Shown piece after piece: positions 27,271 to 36,109 of a DNA stretch of 64,000 nt (within the stretch, counting starts at the first letter, position 1; every line of letters begins with the position of its first letter). The notes below the pieces were generated by a model. It made no database searches. It was not told the origin of the DNA and worked only from the letters and a program-made list of their open reading frames with translations. This DNA is from Rhodoferax sediminis (lineage in GTDB: Bacteria; Pseudomonadota; Gammaproteobacteria; Burkholderiales; Burkholderiaceae_C), in NCBI RefSeq assembly GCF_006970865.1, contig NZ_CP035503.1, forward strand, positions 3,981,001 through 4,045,000. Direction: 5' to 3'. Position numbers and translations under genes: made by a program.

Positions 27271-29217
27271 ATGCCGACCACGTTTCCCCGACTGCTGCTA
27301 AAACATGCCACCGAGCGGCCCGCTGCGCCGGCTATGCGTGAGAAGGAATACGGCATCTGGCAGACCCGCAACTGGGCCGACATGGCCGCGCTGGTCGAGC
27401 AGGTGGCGTGCGGCCTGCACGAGATGGGGCTGCAGCGCGGCGAGCACATGGTCGTGATCGGCTCGAACCGCCCGCAGCTGTACGCCACCCTGCTGGCGAT
27501 CCAGTCGCTCGGGGCCATTCCGGTGCCGCTGTACCAGGACGCGGTGGCTGCCGAGTGCGTATTTCCCATCACCAATGCCGAGGTGCGCTTCGCGTTTGCC
27601 GAGGATCAGGAGCAGGTCGACAAGCTGCTGGAAATTCGCGACAGGTGCCCGCAACTCTCGAATGTCTTTTACGAGGACCCACGCGGCCTGCGCCATTACG
27701 CAGAGCCGGGCCTGATGGCGCTGGACGCCTTGATCGAATCCGGCAAGGCTTTCGCCGCCGCCAACCCGGGGTTTTTCAAATCCGCCGTAGAGCAGGTCAG
27801 CCCGCACGATGTGGCGGGCATGTTCTACACCTCCGGCACCACGGGCAACCCCAAGGGCGTGGTGCACACGCACTACTCGCTGCTCGATCGCGCGCGGGCC
27901 GGCGCCGAATTCGACCACCTCACCAACAAAGAGGAAGTGCTGGCCTACCTGCCGCCGGCCTGGATCGGGCAGAACATCTTCAGCTACGCCCAGTGGCTGT
28001 GCTGCGGCTATGTGGTCAACTGCCCCGAAAGCGCCAGCACCGTCACGATCGACCTCAAGGAAGTCGGCCCCACCTACTACTTTGCGCCGCCGCGCATCTT
28101 CGAGGGCCTGCTGACCGGCGTGATGATTCGCATGGAAGACGCCAGCCGCCTCAAGCGGGCGATGTTCCACAGCTTCATGGACGTGGCCCGGCGCGTTGGC
28201 CCCGCCCTGATGGATGGCAAACCGGTGGGTTTCGTGGACGCGCTGCTCTACAAGCTGGGCAACGCCCTGGTGTACGGCCCGCTGCGCAACAACCTGGGCT
28301 TCAGCCGCGTGCGTGTGGCCTATACGGCCGGCGAAGCCATAGGTCCGGACCTGTTCACCTTTTACCGCTCGATCGGCATCAACCTCAAGCAGCTGTACGG
28401 CTCGACCGAGACCGCCGTGTTCGTCTGCCTGCAGCCCGACAACCAGGCGCGCGCCGATACGGTGGGCGTGCCCATCCAGGGCGTGCAGATCAGGGTGGCG
28501 GACAACGGCGAGCTGCTGGTCAAGTCGGCCGGCCTGCTCAAGGAATACTACAAAAACCCCAGCGCCACGGCCGAGGTCTTGAGCGCCGACGGCTGGTACC
28601 ACACCAGCGACGCCGGCTTTCTGGACGCCAGCGGGCACCTCAAGATCATCGACCGCGTGAAAGACGTGGGCCGCCTCAAGGGTGGCGCCTTCGACGGCGC
28701 GATGTTCGCGCCCAAGTATGTGGAGAACAAGCTCAAGTTCTTCCCGCACATCAAGGAAGTGGTGGCCTATGGCGACGGCCGCGACAAGGTCTGCGTGATG
28801 ATCAACATCGACTTCGACGCCGTGGGCAACTGGGCCGAGCGGCGCAACCTGCCCTATGCCGGCTACACCGACCTGGCGCAAAAGCCCGAGGTGTATCAGC
28901 TCATCAAGGAGTGCGTGGAAAAGGTCAATGCCGACCTCAGCGCCGACACCCTGCTGGCGGGCTCGCAGATCAGCCGCTTCCTGGTGTTGCACAAGGAGCT
29001 CGATGCCGATGACGGCGAGCTGACGCGCACCAACAAGGTCCGCCGCGGCTTCATCGCGGAAAAATACCAGCCGCTGGTGGACGCGCTGTACGGCGGCAAG
29101 AGCGAACAGTTCATTGAAACCGTGGTGAAGTTCGAGGACGGGCGCAGCGGCAGTGTCAGCGCGACCCTGAAGATCAGCGACGCCAAAACCTTCGCGCCCG
29201 TGAAGGCAGCCGCATGA
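27271..29217 (+). CDS. AMP-dependent acyl-CoA synthetase (long-chain/aromatic type)
   Basis: An acid:CoA ligase that makes an acyl-CoA through an acyl-adenylate; 648 residues, the size of long-chain FadD15-like enzymes. The P-loop is YTSGTTGNPKGVVHTH. The adenylation motif is LYGSTETAVF, and the C-terminal hinge is DRVKDVGRLKGG. The ATG at 27271 follows GGAGACAAG; an upstream in-frame ATG at 27247 is less likely. It overlaps the first ATP-binding gene by four bases (ATGA), so it is in one operon with the ABC transporter and presumably activates the imported acid. The substrate is not known. Confidence 0.9.
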   Translation: MPTTFPRLLLKHATERPAAPAMREKEYGIWQTRNWADMAALVEQVACGLHEMGLQRGEHMVVIGSNRPQLYATLLAIQSLGAIPVPLYQDAVAAECVFPITNAEVRFAFAEDQEQVDKLLEIRDRCPQLSNVFYEDPRGLRHYAEPGLMALDALIESGKAFAAANPGFFKSAVEQVSPHDVAGMFYTSGTTGNPKGVVHTHYSLLDRARAGAEFDHLTNKEEVLAYLPPAWIGQNIFSYAQWLCCGYVVNCPESASTVTIDLKEVGPTYYFAPPRIFEGLLTGVMIRMEDASRLKRAMFHSFMDVARRVGPALMDGKPVGFVDALLYKLGNALVYGPLRNNLGFSRVRVAYTAGEAIGPDLFTFYRSIGINLKQLYGSTETAVFVCLQPDNQARADTVGVPIQGVQIRVADNGELLVKSAGLLKEYYKNPSATAEVLSADGWYHTSDAGFLDASGHLKIIDRVKDVGRLKGGAFDGAMFAPKYVENKLKFFPHIKEVVAYGDGRDKVCVMINIDFDAVGNWAERRNLPYAGYTDLAQKPEVYQLIKECVEKVNADLSADTLLAGSQISRFLVLHKELDADDGELTRTNKVRRGFIAEKYQPLVDALYGGKSEQFIETVVKFEDGRSGSVSATLKISDAKTFAPVKAAA

Positions 29218-29996
29218 ACAAAAAAATAGGCGACGTCATTCTCGACGTGCGCAACATCAGCCTGCGCTTCGGCGGCGTGAAGGCGCTGACCGACATCTCG
29301 TTCAACGTGCACGAGCACGAGATCCGCGCCATCATCGGCCCCAACGGCGCCGGCAAGAGCTCGATGCTGAACTGCATCAACGGCGTCTACACGCCGCAGC
29401 AGGGCACCATCAGCTTTCGGGGCAAGACCTTCGCGCACATGAACTCGCGCGAAGTGGCCGAAATGGGCGTGGCGCGCACCTTCCAGAACCTGGCGCTGTT
29501 CAAGGGCATGAGCGTGCTCGACAACATCATGACCGGGCGCAACCTCAAGATCAAAAGCAACCTGCTGTGGCAGGCGCTGCGCCTGGGGCCGGCCGAACGC
29601 GAAGAGATCCGGCACCGCGAAGCGGTCGAACGCATCATCGACTTCCTCGAAATCCAGGCCTACCGCAAAACCCCCGTGGGCCAGCTGCCCTATGGCCTGC
29701 AAAAGCGCGTGGACCTGGGACGCGCGCTGGCCATGGAGCCGCAGGTGCTCTTGCTCGACGAGCCCATGGCCGGCATGAACGTCGAGGAAAAGCAGGACAT
29801 GTGCCGCTTCGTGCTCGACGTGAACGACGAGTTCGGCACCACGGTGGTGCTGATCGAACACGACATGAGCGTGGTGATGGACATCTCCGATCGCGTCGTG
29901 GTGCTCGATTACGGCAAAAAGATCGGCGACGGCACGCCGGACGAAGTGCGCCACAACGAAGACGTGATCAGTGCCTATCTGGGCACCAGCCACTGA
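29214..29996 (+). CDS. livG: LivG-type ABC transporter ATP-binding protein
   Basis: An ATPase of a branched-chain-amino-acid-type (HAAT) importer, 260 residues. It has Walker A GPNGAGKSSM and a long insert before the signature, as in LivG. The signature is the degenerate LPYGLQKRVDLGRALA, and Walker B is LLLDEPMAGMN. It is coupled to the preceding ligase. In this setting the cargo is probably a carboxylic acid for CoA activation rather than leucine. Confidence 0.92.
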   Translation: MNKKIGDVILDVRNISLRFGGVKALTDISFNVHEHEIRAIIGPNGAGKSSMLNCINGVYTPQQGTISFRGKTFAHMNSREVAEMGVARTFQNLALFKGMSVLDNIMTGRNLKIKSNLLWQALRLGPAEREEIRHREAVERIIDFLEIQAYRKTPVGQLPYGLQKRVDLGRALAMEPQVLLLDEPMAGMNVEEKQDMCRFVLDVNDEFGTTVVLIEHDMSVVMDISDRVVVLDYGKKIGDGTPDEVRHNEDVISAYLGTSH

Positions 29997-30014
29997 TCGC
30001 AAGGAACTCACAAG

Positions 30015-30944
30015 ATGGCATTTTTCCTTGAAACATTGCTGGGCGGCCTGATGGCCGGCATGCTGTATTCGCTGGTCGCGCTCGGCTTCGTGCTGATCTT
30101 CAAGGCCTCGGGCGTGTTCAACTTCGCCCAGGGCGCCATGGTGCTGTTCGCGGCCCTGGCCATGGCGCGGTTCTCGGAGTGGATTCCGGCCTGGACCGGA
30201 CTGCCCTACAAACCGCTGACCGACCTGCTGGCCTTCATCGTGGCCGCCTTGATCATGTTTGTCGTCGCCTGGCTGATCGAGCGGCTCGCACTGCGCCATC
30301 TGGTCAATCAGGAGGCCACGACGCTGCTGATGGCCACGCTGGGCATTGCGTACTTCATGGAGGGCCTGGGCCAGAGTATCTTTGGCGACAGCATCTACAA
30401 GATCGATATCGGCATGCCCAAGGATCCGGTATTCATCCTCGACAAGGTGTTTCCGGGCGGCCTGCTGGTGAACAAGGAAGACCTGATCGCCGCGGCTATC
30501 GCGGCGACGCTGGTCGCGCTGCTCAGCCTGTTCTTCCAGGAAACCGCGACGGGGCGCGCGCTGCGCGCGGTCGCCGATGACCACCAGGCGGCGCAGTCCA
30601 TCGGTATTCCGCTGAACCGCATCTGGGTCATCGTCTGGTGCGTGGCGGGTGTCGTGGCGCTGGTGGCCGGCATGATCTGGGGCAGCAAGCTGGGCGTGCA
30701 GTTCTCGCTGTCCACGGTCGCGCTGCGCGCCCTGCCGGTGGTGATTCTGGGAGGGTTGACGTCCGTGCCCGGCGCCATCGTCGGCGGATTGATCATCGGC
30801 GTGGGCGAGAAGCTGTCCGAGGTCTATCTGGGCCCGTTCGTTGGCGGCGGCATCGAGATCTGGTTTGCCTACGTGCTGGCGCTGGTGTTCCTGCTGTTCC
30901 GTCCGCAAGGCCTGTTCGGCGAGAAGATCATCGACCGCGTCTGA
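30015..30944 (+). CDS. livH: LivH-type ABC transporter permease
   Basis: An inner-membrane permease of the HAAT family, 309 residues with about eight helices. The typical start LLGGLMAGMLYSLVALGFVL and the motif GVFNFAQGAMVL are present, and the family ending is LLFRPQGLFGE. It lies 18 bases after the livG-like gene in the same operon. Confidence 0.92.
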   Translation: MAFFLETLLGGLMAGMLYSLVALGFVLIFKASGVFNFAQGAMVLFAALAMARFSEWIPAWTGLPYKPLTDLLAFIVAALIMFVVAWLIERLALRHLVNQEATTLLMATLGIAYFMEGLGQSIFGDSIYKIDIGMPKDPVFILDKVFPGGLLVNKEDLIAAAIAATLVALLSLFFQETATGRALRAVADDHQAAQSIGIPLNRIWVIVWCVAGVVALVAGMIWGSKLGVQFSLSTVALRALPVVILGGLTSVPGAIVGGLIIGVGEKLSEVYLGPFVGGGIEIWFAYVLALVFLLFRPQGLFGEKIIDRV

Positions 30945-30971
30945 CCTCACAAGAAGAACCGGAACACCCTC

Positions 30972-32048
30972 ATGCTTTACCGCGAAAACGGTCAATTCAA
31001 AACCACCTACCGGGCCGATCAGCAGATCTTCCCGATCACCCAGGACCGCCTGTTCATCGGCGCGCTGCTGCTGGTGGCGTTCGCCGCCGTGCCCTGGCTC
31101 GCGACCGATTACTTTTTCAACGCCATCCTGATTCCGTTCCTGATCTTTTCACTCGCCGCGGTCGGTGTGAACATTCTGGTGGGCTACTGCGGCCAGATTT
31201 CGCTGGGCTCGGGCGCCTTCATGGCGGTGGGCGCCTATGGCGCCTACAACTTCATGGTGCGGGTGCCGGGCATGCCGCTGCTGGTCGCGCTGATTCTGGG
31301 GGGGCTGTGCGCCACGCTGTTCGGCATCCTGTTCGGCCTGCCCAGCCTGCGCGTGAAAGGGCTGTACCTGGCCGTGACCACGCTGGCCGCACAGTTTTTC
31401 AGCGACTGGATGTTCCTGCGCATCAGCTGGCTGACCAACGACTCGGCCTCAGGTTCGGTCTCGGTCTCGAACCTGCAGGTGTTCGGGCTGCCGCTGGACA
31501 GCTCGCTGGGCAAATACTTTTTTTGCCTGTCGCTGCTGGTCGTGATTGCGCTGCTCGCCAAAAACCTGGTGCGCGGCGCCATCGGCCGCGAGTGGATGGC
31601 GATTCGCGACATGGACGTGGCCGCCGCCGTGATCGGCATTCGCCCGGTCTACGCCAAGCTCAGCGCCTTTGCCGTGAGCTCGTTCATCATCGGCGTGGCC
31701 GGGGCGCTCTGGGCCTTTGTCTACCTTGGGACCTGGGAGCCCGCCGCGTTCTCGGTGGACCAGTCGTTCCGCCTGCTGTTCATGGTGATCATCGGCGGCA
31801 TGGGCTCCATCATGGGCAGCTTTTTCGGCGCCGGCTTCATCGTGATCCTGCCGATTGCCCTGAGCCTGTCCCTGCCCGTGTTGGCCCGGCTGCTCGGCGT
31901 CAGCATCTCGACGGCGGGCATCTCGCACGCCGAGCTGATGGTGTTTGGTGGCCTGATCGTCTGGTTCCTGATCGTCGAGCCGCATGGCCTGGCCAGGCTC
32001 TGGTCCATTGGCAAGCAGAAGCTTCGCCTGTGGCCGTTCCCGCATTGA
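30972..32048 (+). CDS. livM: LivM-type ABC transporter permease
   Basis: The second permease of the importer, 358 residues. The conserved GYCGQISLGSGAFMAVGAYG segment and the GREWMAIRDMDVAAAVIGI cytoplasmic loop identify LivM-type proteins. The C-terminal part has the IIGGMGSIMGSFFGA motif and ends with the usual FLIVEPHGLARLW. It lies 27 bases after livH. Confidence 0.92.
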   Translation: MLYRENGQFKTTYRADQQIFPITQDRLFIGALLLVAFAAVPWLATDYFFNAILIPFLIFSLAAVGVNILVGYCGQISLGSGAFMAVGAYGAYNFMVRVPGMPLLVALILGGLCATLFGILFGLPSLRVKGLYLAVTTLAAQFFSDWMFLRISWLTNDSASGSVSVSNLQVFGLPLDSSLGKYFFCLSLLVVIALLAKNLVRGAIGREWMAIRDMDVAAAVIGIRPVYAKLSAFAVSSFIIGVAGALWAFVYLGTWEPAAFSVDQSFRLLFMVIIGGMGSIMGSFFGAGFIVILPIALSLSLPVLARLLGVSISTAGISHAELMVFGGLIVWFLIVEPHGLARLWSIGKQKLRLWPFPH

Positions 32049-32091
32049 GTTTGTTCCCGTGTCCGTTCATTTCAACCCAGGAGACCATGCC

Positions 32092-33426
32092 ATGAAACTT
32101 CGAATTCAACTCATCGCCGGGGCGCTGGCGCTCGCCGCCGCCGCCGTGTCCGCGCCGTCGGCGATGGCCCAGGCCAAGGAGCAGTTCTTCCCGCTGCTCT
32201 CGTACCGCACCGGCCCCTACGCGCCCAACGGCACGCCCTGGGCCAACGGCAAGCAGGACTACCTCAAGATGATCAACGCGCGCGACGGCGGCATCAACGG
32301 TGTCAAGCTCACCTACGAAGAGTGCGAAACCGGCTACGCCACCGACCGCGGCGTGGAATGCTACGAACGCCTCAAGAGCCACCCCGGCGTGGCCCTGTTC
32401 GACCCGCAGTCCACGGGTATCACCTTCGCGCTGACCGAGAAGGCCCCTGTCGACAAGATCCCGCTGATCACGCTCGGCTATGGCCTGTCGATATCGCAGG
32501 ACGGCATGGCGTTCAAGTGGAACTTCCCGCTGCAGGGCAGCTACTGGACCGGCGCCGACATCATCATCCAGGCCATCGCCAAGCGCGAGGGTGGCTTCGA
32601 CAAGCTCAAGGGCAAGAAGATCGCGCTCGTGTACCACGACTCGCCGTTTGGCAAGGAGCCGATCCCGCTGCTGCAGGAGCGCGCCCGCATGAACGGCTTC
32701 GAGCTGCAACTGCTGCCGGTGACGGCACCCGGCGTGGAGCAAAAAGCCACCTGGCTGCAGGTGCGCCAGAGCCGCCCGGACTACGTGATGCTCTGGGGCT
32801 GGGGCGTCATGAACTCCACGGCCCTCAAGGAGGCGCAAGCCACCGGCTACCCGCGCGACAAGATGTATGGCGTGTGGTGGGCCGGCGCCGAGCCGGATGT
32901 GAAGGACGTGGGCGAAGGCGCCAAGGGCTACCACGCGCTGGCGCTCAACACCTCGGGCCAGCAGCCCAAGGTGATGCAGGACATCCTGAAGTACGTGTAT
33001 GCCAAGGGCCAGGGCACGGGGCCGAAGGACGACGTGGGTTCGGTGCTGTACACCCGCGGCGTGATCATCCAGATGCTCTCGAACGAGGCCGTGCGCACTG
33101 CACAGGCGCGCTTTGGCAAGGGCAAGGTCATGAGCGGTGAGCAGGTGCGCTGGGGCCTGGAAAACCTGAACCTCACGCAGGCCAAACTCGACGCGCTGGG
33201 CTTTAACGGCGTGATGCGCCCGATCAGCACCTCGTGTGCCGACCACATGGGTTCGACCGCGGCGCGCATCGAGACCTGGGATGGCAAGAAATGGAACATC
33301 ACGTCGGACTACATCGAGGCGGACGAGCAGATCATCAAGCCCATGGTGAAAGCCGGAGCCGCCAAGTACCTGGCCGACAAGAAGATGACGCCCCGCACGC
33401 CGGCCGACTGTCAGTCTGAGGGCTGA
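32092..33426 (+). CDS. Periplasmic substrate-binding protein of the HAAT transporter
   Basis: The solute receptor, 444 residues. The signal peptide ends near SAPSAMAQ (about residue 27). The mature protein is a type I periplasmic-binding fold with LLSYRTGPYAPNG, a loop containing two cysteines (YEECETGYATDRGVECYE) and TLGYGLSISQDGM. It is longer than leucine-binding LivK (about 370), as is common for HAAT receptors for aromatic or other carboxylates. The start follows CAGGAGACCATGCC. The ligand is unknown. Confidence 0.88.
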   Translation: MKLRIQLIAGALALAAAAVSAPSAMAQAKEQFFPLLSYRTGPYAPNGTPWANGKQDYLKMINARDGGINGVKLTYEECETGYATDRGVECYERLKSHPGVALFDPQSTGITFALTEKAPVDKIPLITLGYGLSISQDGMAFKWNFPLQGSYWTGADIIIQAIAKREGGFDKLKGKKIALVYHDSPFGKEPIPLLQERARMNGFELQLLPVTAPGVEQKATWLQVRQSRPDYVMLWGWGVMNSTALKEAQATGYPRDKMYGVWWAGAEPDVKDVGEGAKGYHALALNTSGQQPKVMQDILKYVYAKGQGTGPKDDVGSVLYTRGVIIQMLSNEAVRTAQARFGKGKVMSGEQVRWGLENLNLTQAKLDALGFNGVMRPISTSCADHMGSTAARIETWDGKKWNITSDYIEADEQIIKPMVKAGAAKYLADKKMTPRTPADCQSEG

Positions 33427-33489
33427 CAGCCGGCTCCCACTCCTCCCGTCCAGGCACGGGAGCGCTGCGAAAGCGGCGTGGAGCGGGGT

Positions 33490-33543
33490 GGCGGCTCTGA
33501 CGAGCCGCCAATCGACAGGCTTGTCTGCAGGTCTGTCGATTGG
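33490..33543 (+). other. Two overlapping RNA hairpins between receptor and livF genes
   Basis: Hairpin 1 pairs GGCGGCTC (33490-33497) with GAGCCGCC (33502-33509) around TGAC. Hairpin 2 pairs CCAATCGACAG (33508-33518) with CTGTCGATTGG (33533-33543). They share two bases, so both cannot form fully at once. A short A-rich run follows on this strand (ACAAAAAAG) with no T-run. This is more like an mRNA-stabilising or attenuating element than a standard terminator. Confidence 0.65.
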
Positions 33544-33558
33544 CACAAAAAAGATTCT

Positions 33559-34368
33559 ATGGACACACCCAACATCGTTCTCAACGTCAACGGCATCGAG
33601 GTCATCTACAACCATGTGATCCTGGTACTCAAGGGTGTCTCGCTGCAGGTGCCGCAGGGGCGCATCGTGGCCATCCTGGGCGGCAACGGCGCGGGCAAGA
33701 CCACCACGCTGCGCGCCATCTCGAACCTGCTGCGCGGCGAGCGCGGCGAGGTCACCAAGGGCTCGATCGAGCTGCGCGGCGAGCGCATCGAGAACCTCTC
33801 GCCGGCCGACCTGGTGCAGCGCGGCGTGGTGCAGGTGATGGAGGGACGGCACTGCTTTGCCCACCTGACCATCGAGGAGAACCTGCTCACGGGCACCTAC
33901 ACCCGCCGCGACAAGGCCGAGATCGCGGCGAACCTGGAGAAGGTCTACAACTACTTCCCGCGCCTGAAGACGCGCCGCACCTCGCAGGCAGCCTACACCT
34001 CGGGCGGCGAGCAGCAGATGTGCGCCATCGGCCGGGCCCTGATGGCCAACCCCAGCATGGTGCTGCTCGACGAGCCCTCCATGGGGCTGGCGCCGCAGAT
34101 TGTCGAGGAGGTGTTCAACATCGTGAAAGACCTCAACGAGCGCGAGAAGGTCACCTTCCTGCTGGCCGAACAGAACACCAACATGGCGCTCAAGTACGCC
34201 GACTACGGCTACATCATGGAGTCGGGCCGGGTGGTGATGGACGGCGCGGCCAGCGACCTCGCCAACAACGAGGACGTGAAGGAGTTCTACCTCGGCGTCG
34301 GCGGTGGCGAGCGCAGGAGCTTCAAGGACGTGAAGAGCTACAGGCGCCGCAAACGCTGGCTGGCATGA
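33559..34368 (+). CDS. livF: LivF-type ABC transporter ATP-binding protein
   Basis: The second ATPase of the importer, 269 residues. It has Walker A GGNGAGKTTTLRA, the signature TSGGEQQMCAIGRALM and Walker B VLLDEPSMGLAP. The start ATG at 33559 has only AAAAAAGATTCT in front, a weak ribosome site, and lies just past two hairpins, so it is likely made in smaller amounts than the receptor. The C-terminal tail (SYRRRKRWLA) is longer than in typical LivF and its stop TGA lies at the edge of a family B repeat. Confidence 0.92.
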   Translation: MDTPNIVLNVNGIEVIYNHVILVLKGVSLQVPQGRIVAILGGNGAGKTTTLRAISNLLRGERGEVTKGSIELRGERIENLSPADLVQRGVVQVMEGRHCFAHLTIEENLLTGTYTRRDKAEIAANLEKVYNYFPRLKTRRTSQAAYTSGGEQQMCAIGRALMANPSMVLLDEPSMGLAPQIVEEVFNIVKDLNEREKVTFLLAEQNTNMALKYADYGYIMESGRVVMDGAASDLANNEDVKEFYLGVGGGERRSFKDVKSYRRRKRWLA

Positions 34369-34440
34369 CCCCCACGCTCTCGCACTGCGTGGGGTCGCCG
34401 CCCCCCGAGGGGGCCCCGACCGCCTTGGGGCGGCCCGGCG
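34369..34440 (+). repeat. Family B GC-rich repeat, copy 3
   Basis: CCCCCACGCTCTCGCACTGC, the palindrome GCCCCCCGAGGGGGC and CTTGGGGCGGCCCGGCG. It lies in the gap between livF and the PaaK-like gene. Its inner stems could terminate or slow transcription, or protect the upstream RNA. Confidence 0.85.
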
Positions 34441-34501
34441 ACGCCCGGATCACTCCCCGGCACAGGCCCTTCATAAGCACCCAACCCTATCGACCATTGT
34501 C

Positions 34502-35755
34502 ATGACTTCTTTCTACGACACGCTGGAAACCCGCCCCCCCGTCGAACGCGAAGCCGCGCTGCTGGCAGCACTGCCCGGGCAGGTCGCGAACGCGCAAGCC
34601 CGGTCTGCCGCGTTTGCCGGCATCCTGCAAGGCGTGCAGGCCGCGGCGGTCACCTCGCGCGCCGCACTGGCGCGGCTGCCGGTGACCCGCAAGCACGCGT
34701 TGCTGGAGCGGCAGCAGGCCGCGCGCGCGGCGGGTGGCGACGTCTTCGGCGGTTTTTGCACTCTGGCGCTCGGTGCCGCCATGCCGCGCGTGTTCGCCAG
34801 CCCCGGGCCCATCTACGAACCTGAGGGCACGCGCCGGGACTACTGGCGGCTGGCGCGCGCGCTGTTCGCGGCCGGTTTTCGGCCGGGCGAGCTGATTCAC
34901 AACTGTTTCAGCTACCACTTCGTGCCGGCAGGCTCGATGATGGAGAGCGGCGCGCATGCGCTGGGTTGCAGCGTGTTTCCGGGCGGCACCGGCCAGACCG
35001 AGCAACAGGTGCAGGCCATGGCCGAACTCAAGCCCGCGGGCTACATCGGCACGCCGAGTTTTTTGAAGATTATTGTGGACAAGGCGGCTGAAATGGGCAT
35101 TGCGCTGCCCACGGTCAGCAAGGCGCTGGTCTCGGCCGAGGCTTTTCCACCGAGCCTGCGCGACTGGCTGGCCGAGCGCGGCATTGCCGGCTACCAGTGC
35201 TACGCGAGCGCCGACCTGGGCCTGATCGCGTACGAGACCGAGGCGCGCGAGGGACTGGTGCTGGATGAGGGCGTGCTCGTGGAGATCGTGCGCCCCGGCA
35301 CGGGCGAGCCGGTCCCCGAGGGCGAGGTCGGCGAGCTGATCGTCACGACGCTGAACCCGGACTACCCGCTGATCCGCTTCGGCACGGGCGACCTGTCGGC
35401 CATCCTGCCCGGTGCCTGCCCGAGCGGGCGCACCAACACGCGCATCAAGGGCTGGATGGGCCGGGCCGACCAGACCACCAAGGTCCGCGGCATGTTTGTG
35501 CACCCAGCGCAGGTGGCGGACATCGCCCGGCGCTTTCCCGAGGTGCTCAAGGCGCGGCTGGTGGTGGCCGGCGAGATGGCCCACGACCGCATGACGCTGC
35601 AGGTGGAAACCGCGTCAAACCCGCCGGAACTGGCCGCGAGGATCGGCGAGGCGATCCGCGATGTCACCAAGCTGCGCGGCGATGTGCAACTGCTCAGCCC
35701 CGGCAGCCTGCCGAACGATGGCAAGGTGATCGAGGACGCGCGCAGTTATCGGTAG
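34502..35755 (+). CDS. PaaK-like phenylacetate/aryl-CoA ligase family protein
   Basis: A 417-residue member of the adenylate-forming phenylacetate-CoA ligase group. It shows AGFRPGELIHNCFSYHF, PGGTGQTEQQVQ in place of the usual P-loop, the central AGYIGTPSFLKII, and the hinge region IKGWMGRADQTTKVRGMFV. It is the last gene of the ligase/ABC operon, so the operon has a CoA ligase at each end. The acid it activates is likely aromatic but not proven. Confidence 0.85.
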   Translation: MTSFYDTLETRPPVEREAALLAALPGQVANAQARSAAFAGILQGVQAAAVTSRAALARLPVTRKHALLERQQAARAAGGDVFGGFCTLALGAAMPRVFASPGPIYEPEGTRRDYWRLARALFAAGFRPGELIHNCFSYHFVPAGSMMESGAHALGCSVFPGGTGQTEQQVQAMAELKPAGYIGTPSFLKIIVDKAAEMGIALPTVSKALVSAEAFPPSLRDWLAERGIAGYQCYASADLGLIAYETEAREGLVLDEGVLVEIVRPGTGEPVPEGEVGELIVTTLNPDYPLIRFGTGDLSAILPGACPSGRTNTRIKGWMGRADQTTKVRGMFVHPAQVADIARRFPEVLKARLVVAGEMAHDRMTLQVETASNPPELAARIGEAIRDVTKLRGDVQLLSPGSLPNDGKVIEDARSYR

Positions 35756-35785
35756 CTGTAGAGCAGCAGCTTCGCCCGGGGCGGC

Positions 35786-36109
35786 CTACACGCCCCAGAC
35801 GATCTCCCGCTCCGCCTTCGCGCACTCCTTGAGCATCTCGATGAACGGCACGGCGCGCTGGCGCAGCGTGACCGCGTCACGAGGCGTGGGCACATTGTCG
35901 ACCCCACCGGCCGCCTCGGCCGCCGCCTTGAAGTCGGCTTCGGCCTTGGCGATGGCCGCGTTCAGCGCCGCCACGGCGGGCAGCATCTGCTCCACCACGA
36001 TGATGCCTTGCGGGCCCGGGGTCTTGCCGATGATCTCGAGCACGCGCCGCCCGTCAGGCTCCAGCATGATGAGGTCACCGGTCGCTCTCGACTTGAATTT
36101 GTAAATCAT
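35786..36109 (-). CDS. DUF1840 family protein
   Basis: A 107-residue protein starting MIYKFKSRATGDLIMLEP, characteristic of DUF1840, which is common in betaproteobacteria and of unknown function. It has no membrane segment. Its start lies inside the 3' end of the upstream cyclopropane synthase gene (35-base overlap), so the two are probably co-transcribed. Confidence 0.85.
   Translation of the reverse strand: MIYKFKSRATGDLIMLEPDGRRVLEIIGKTPGPQGIIVVEQMLPAVAALNAAIAKAEADFKAAAEAAGGVDNVPTPRDAVTLRQRAVPFIEMLKECAKAEREIVWGV

Noticed and set aside
28896..30995. A 699-codon minus-strand frame opposite the ligase/livG/livH genes
   Set aside because: It crosses three well-supported genes on the other strand and shows no motif.
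35756..35788. A possible fourth family B copy (CTTCGCCCGGGGCGGCC)
   Set aside because: Only a short part resembles the repeat's right end; the CCCCCACGCT left end and central palindrome are missing.
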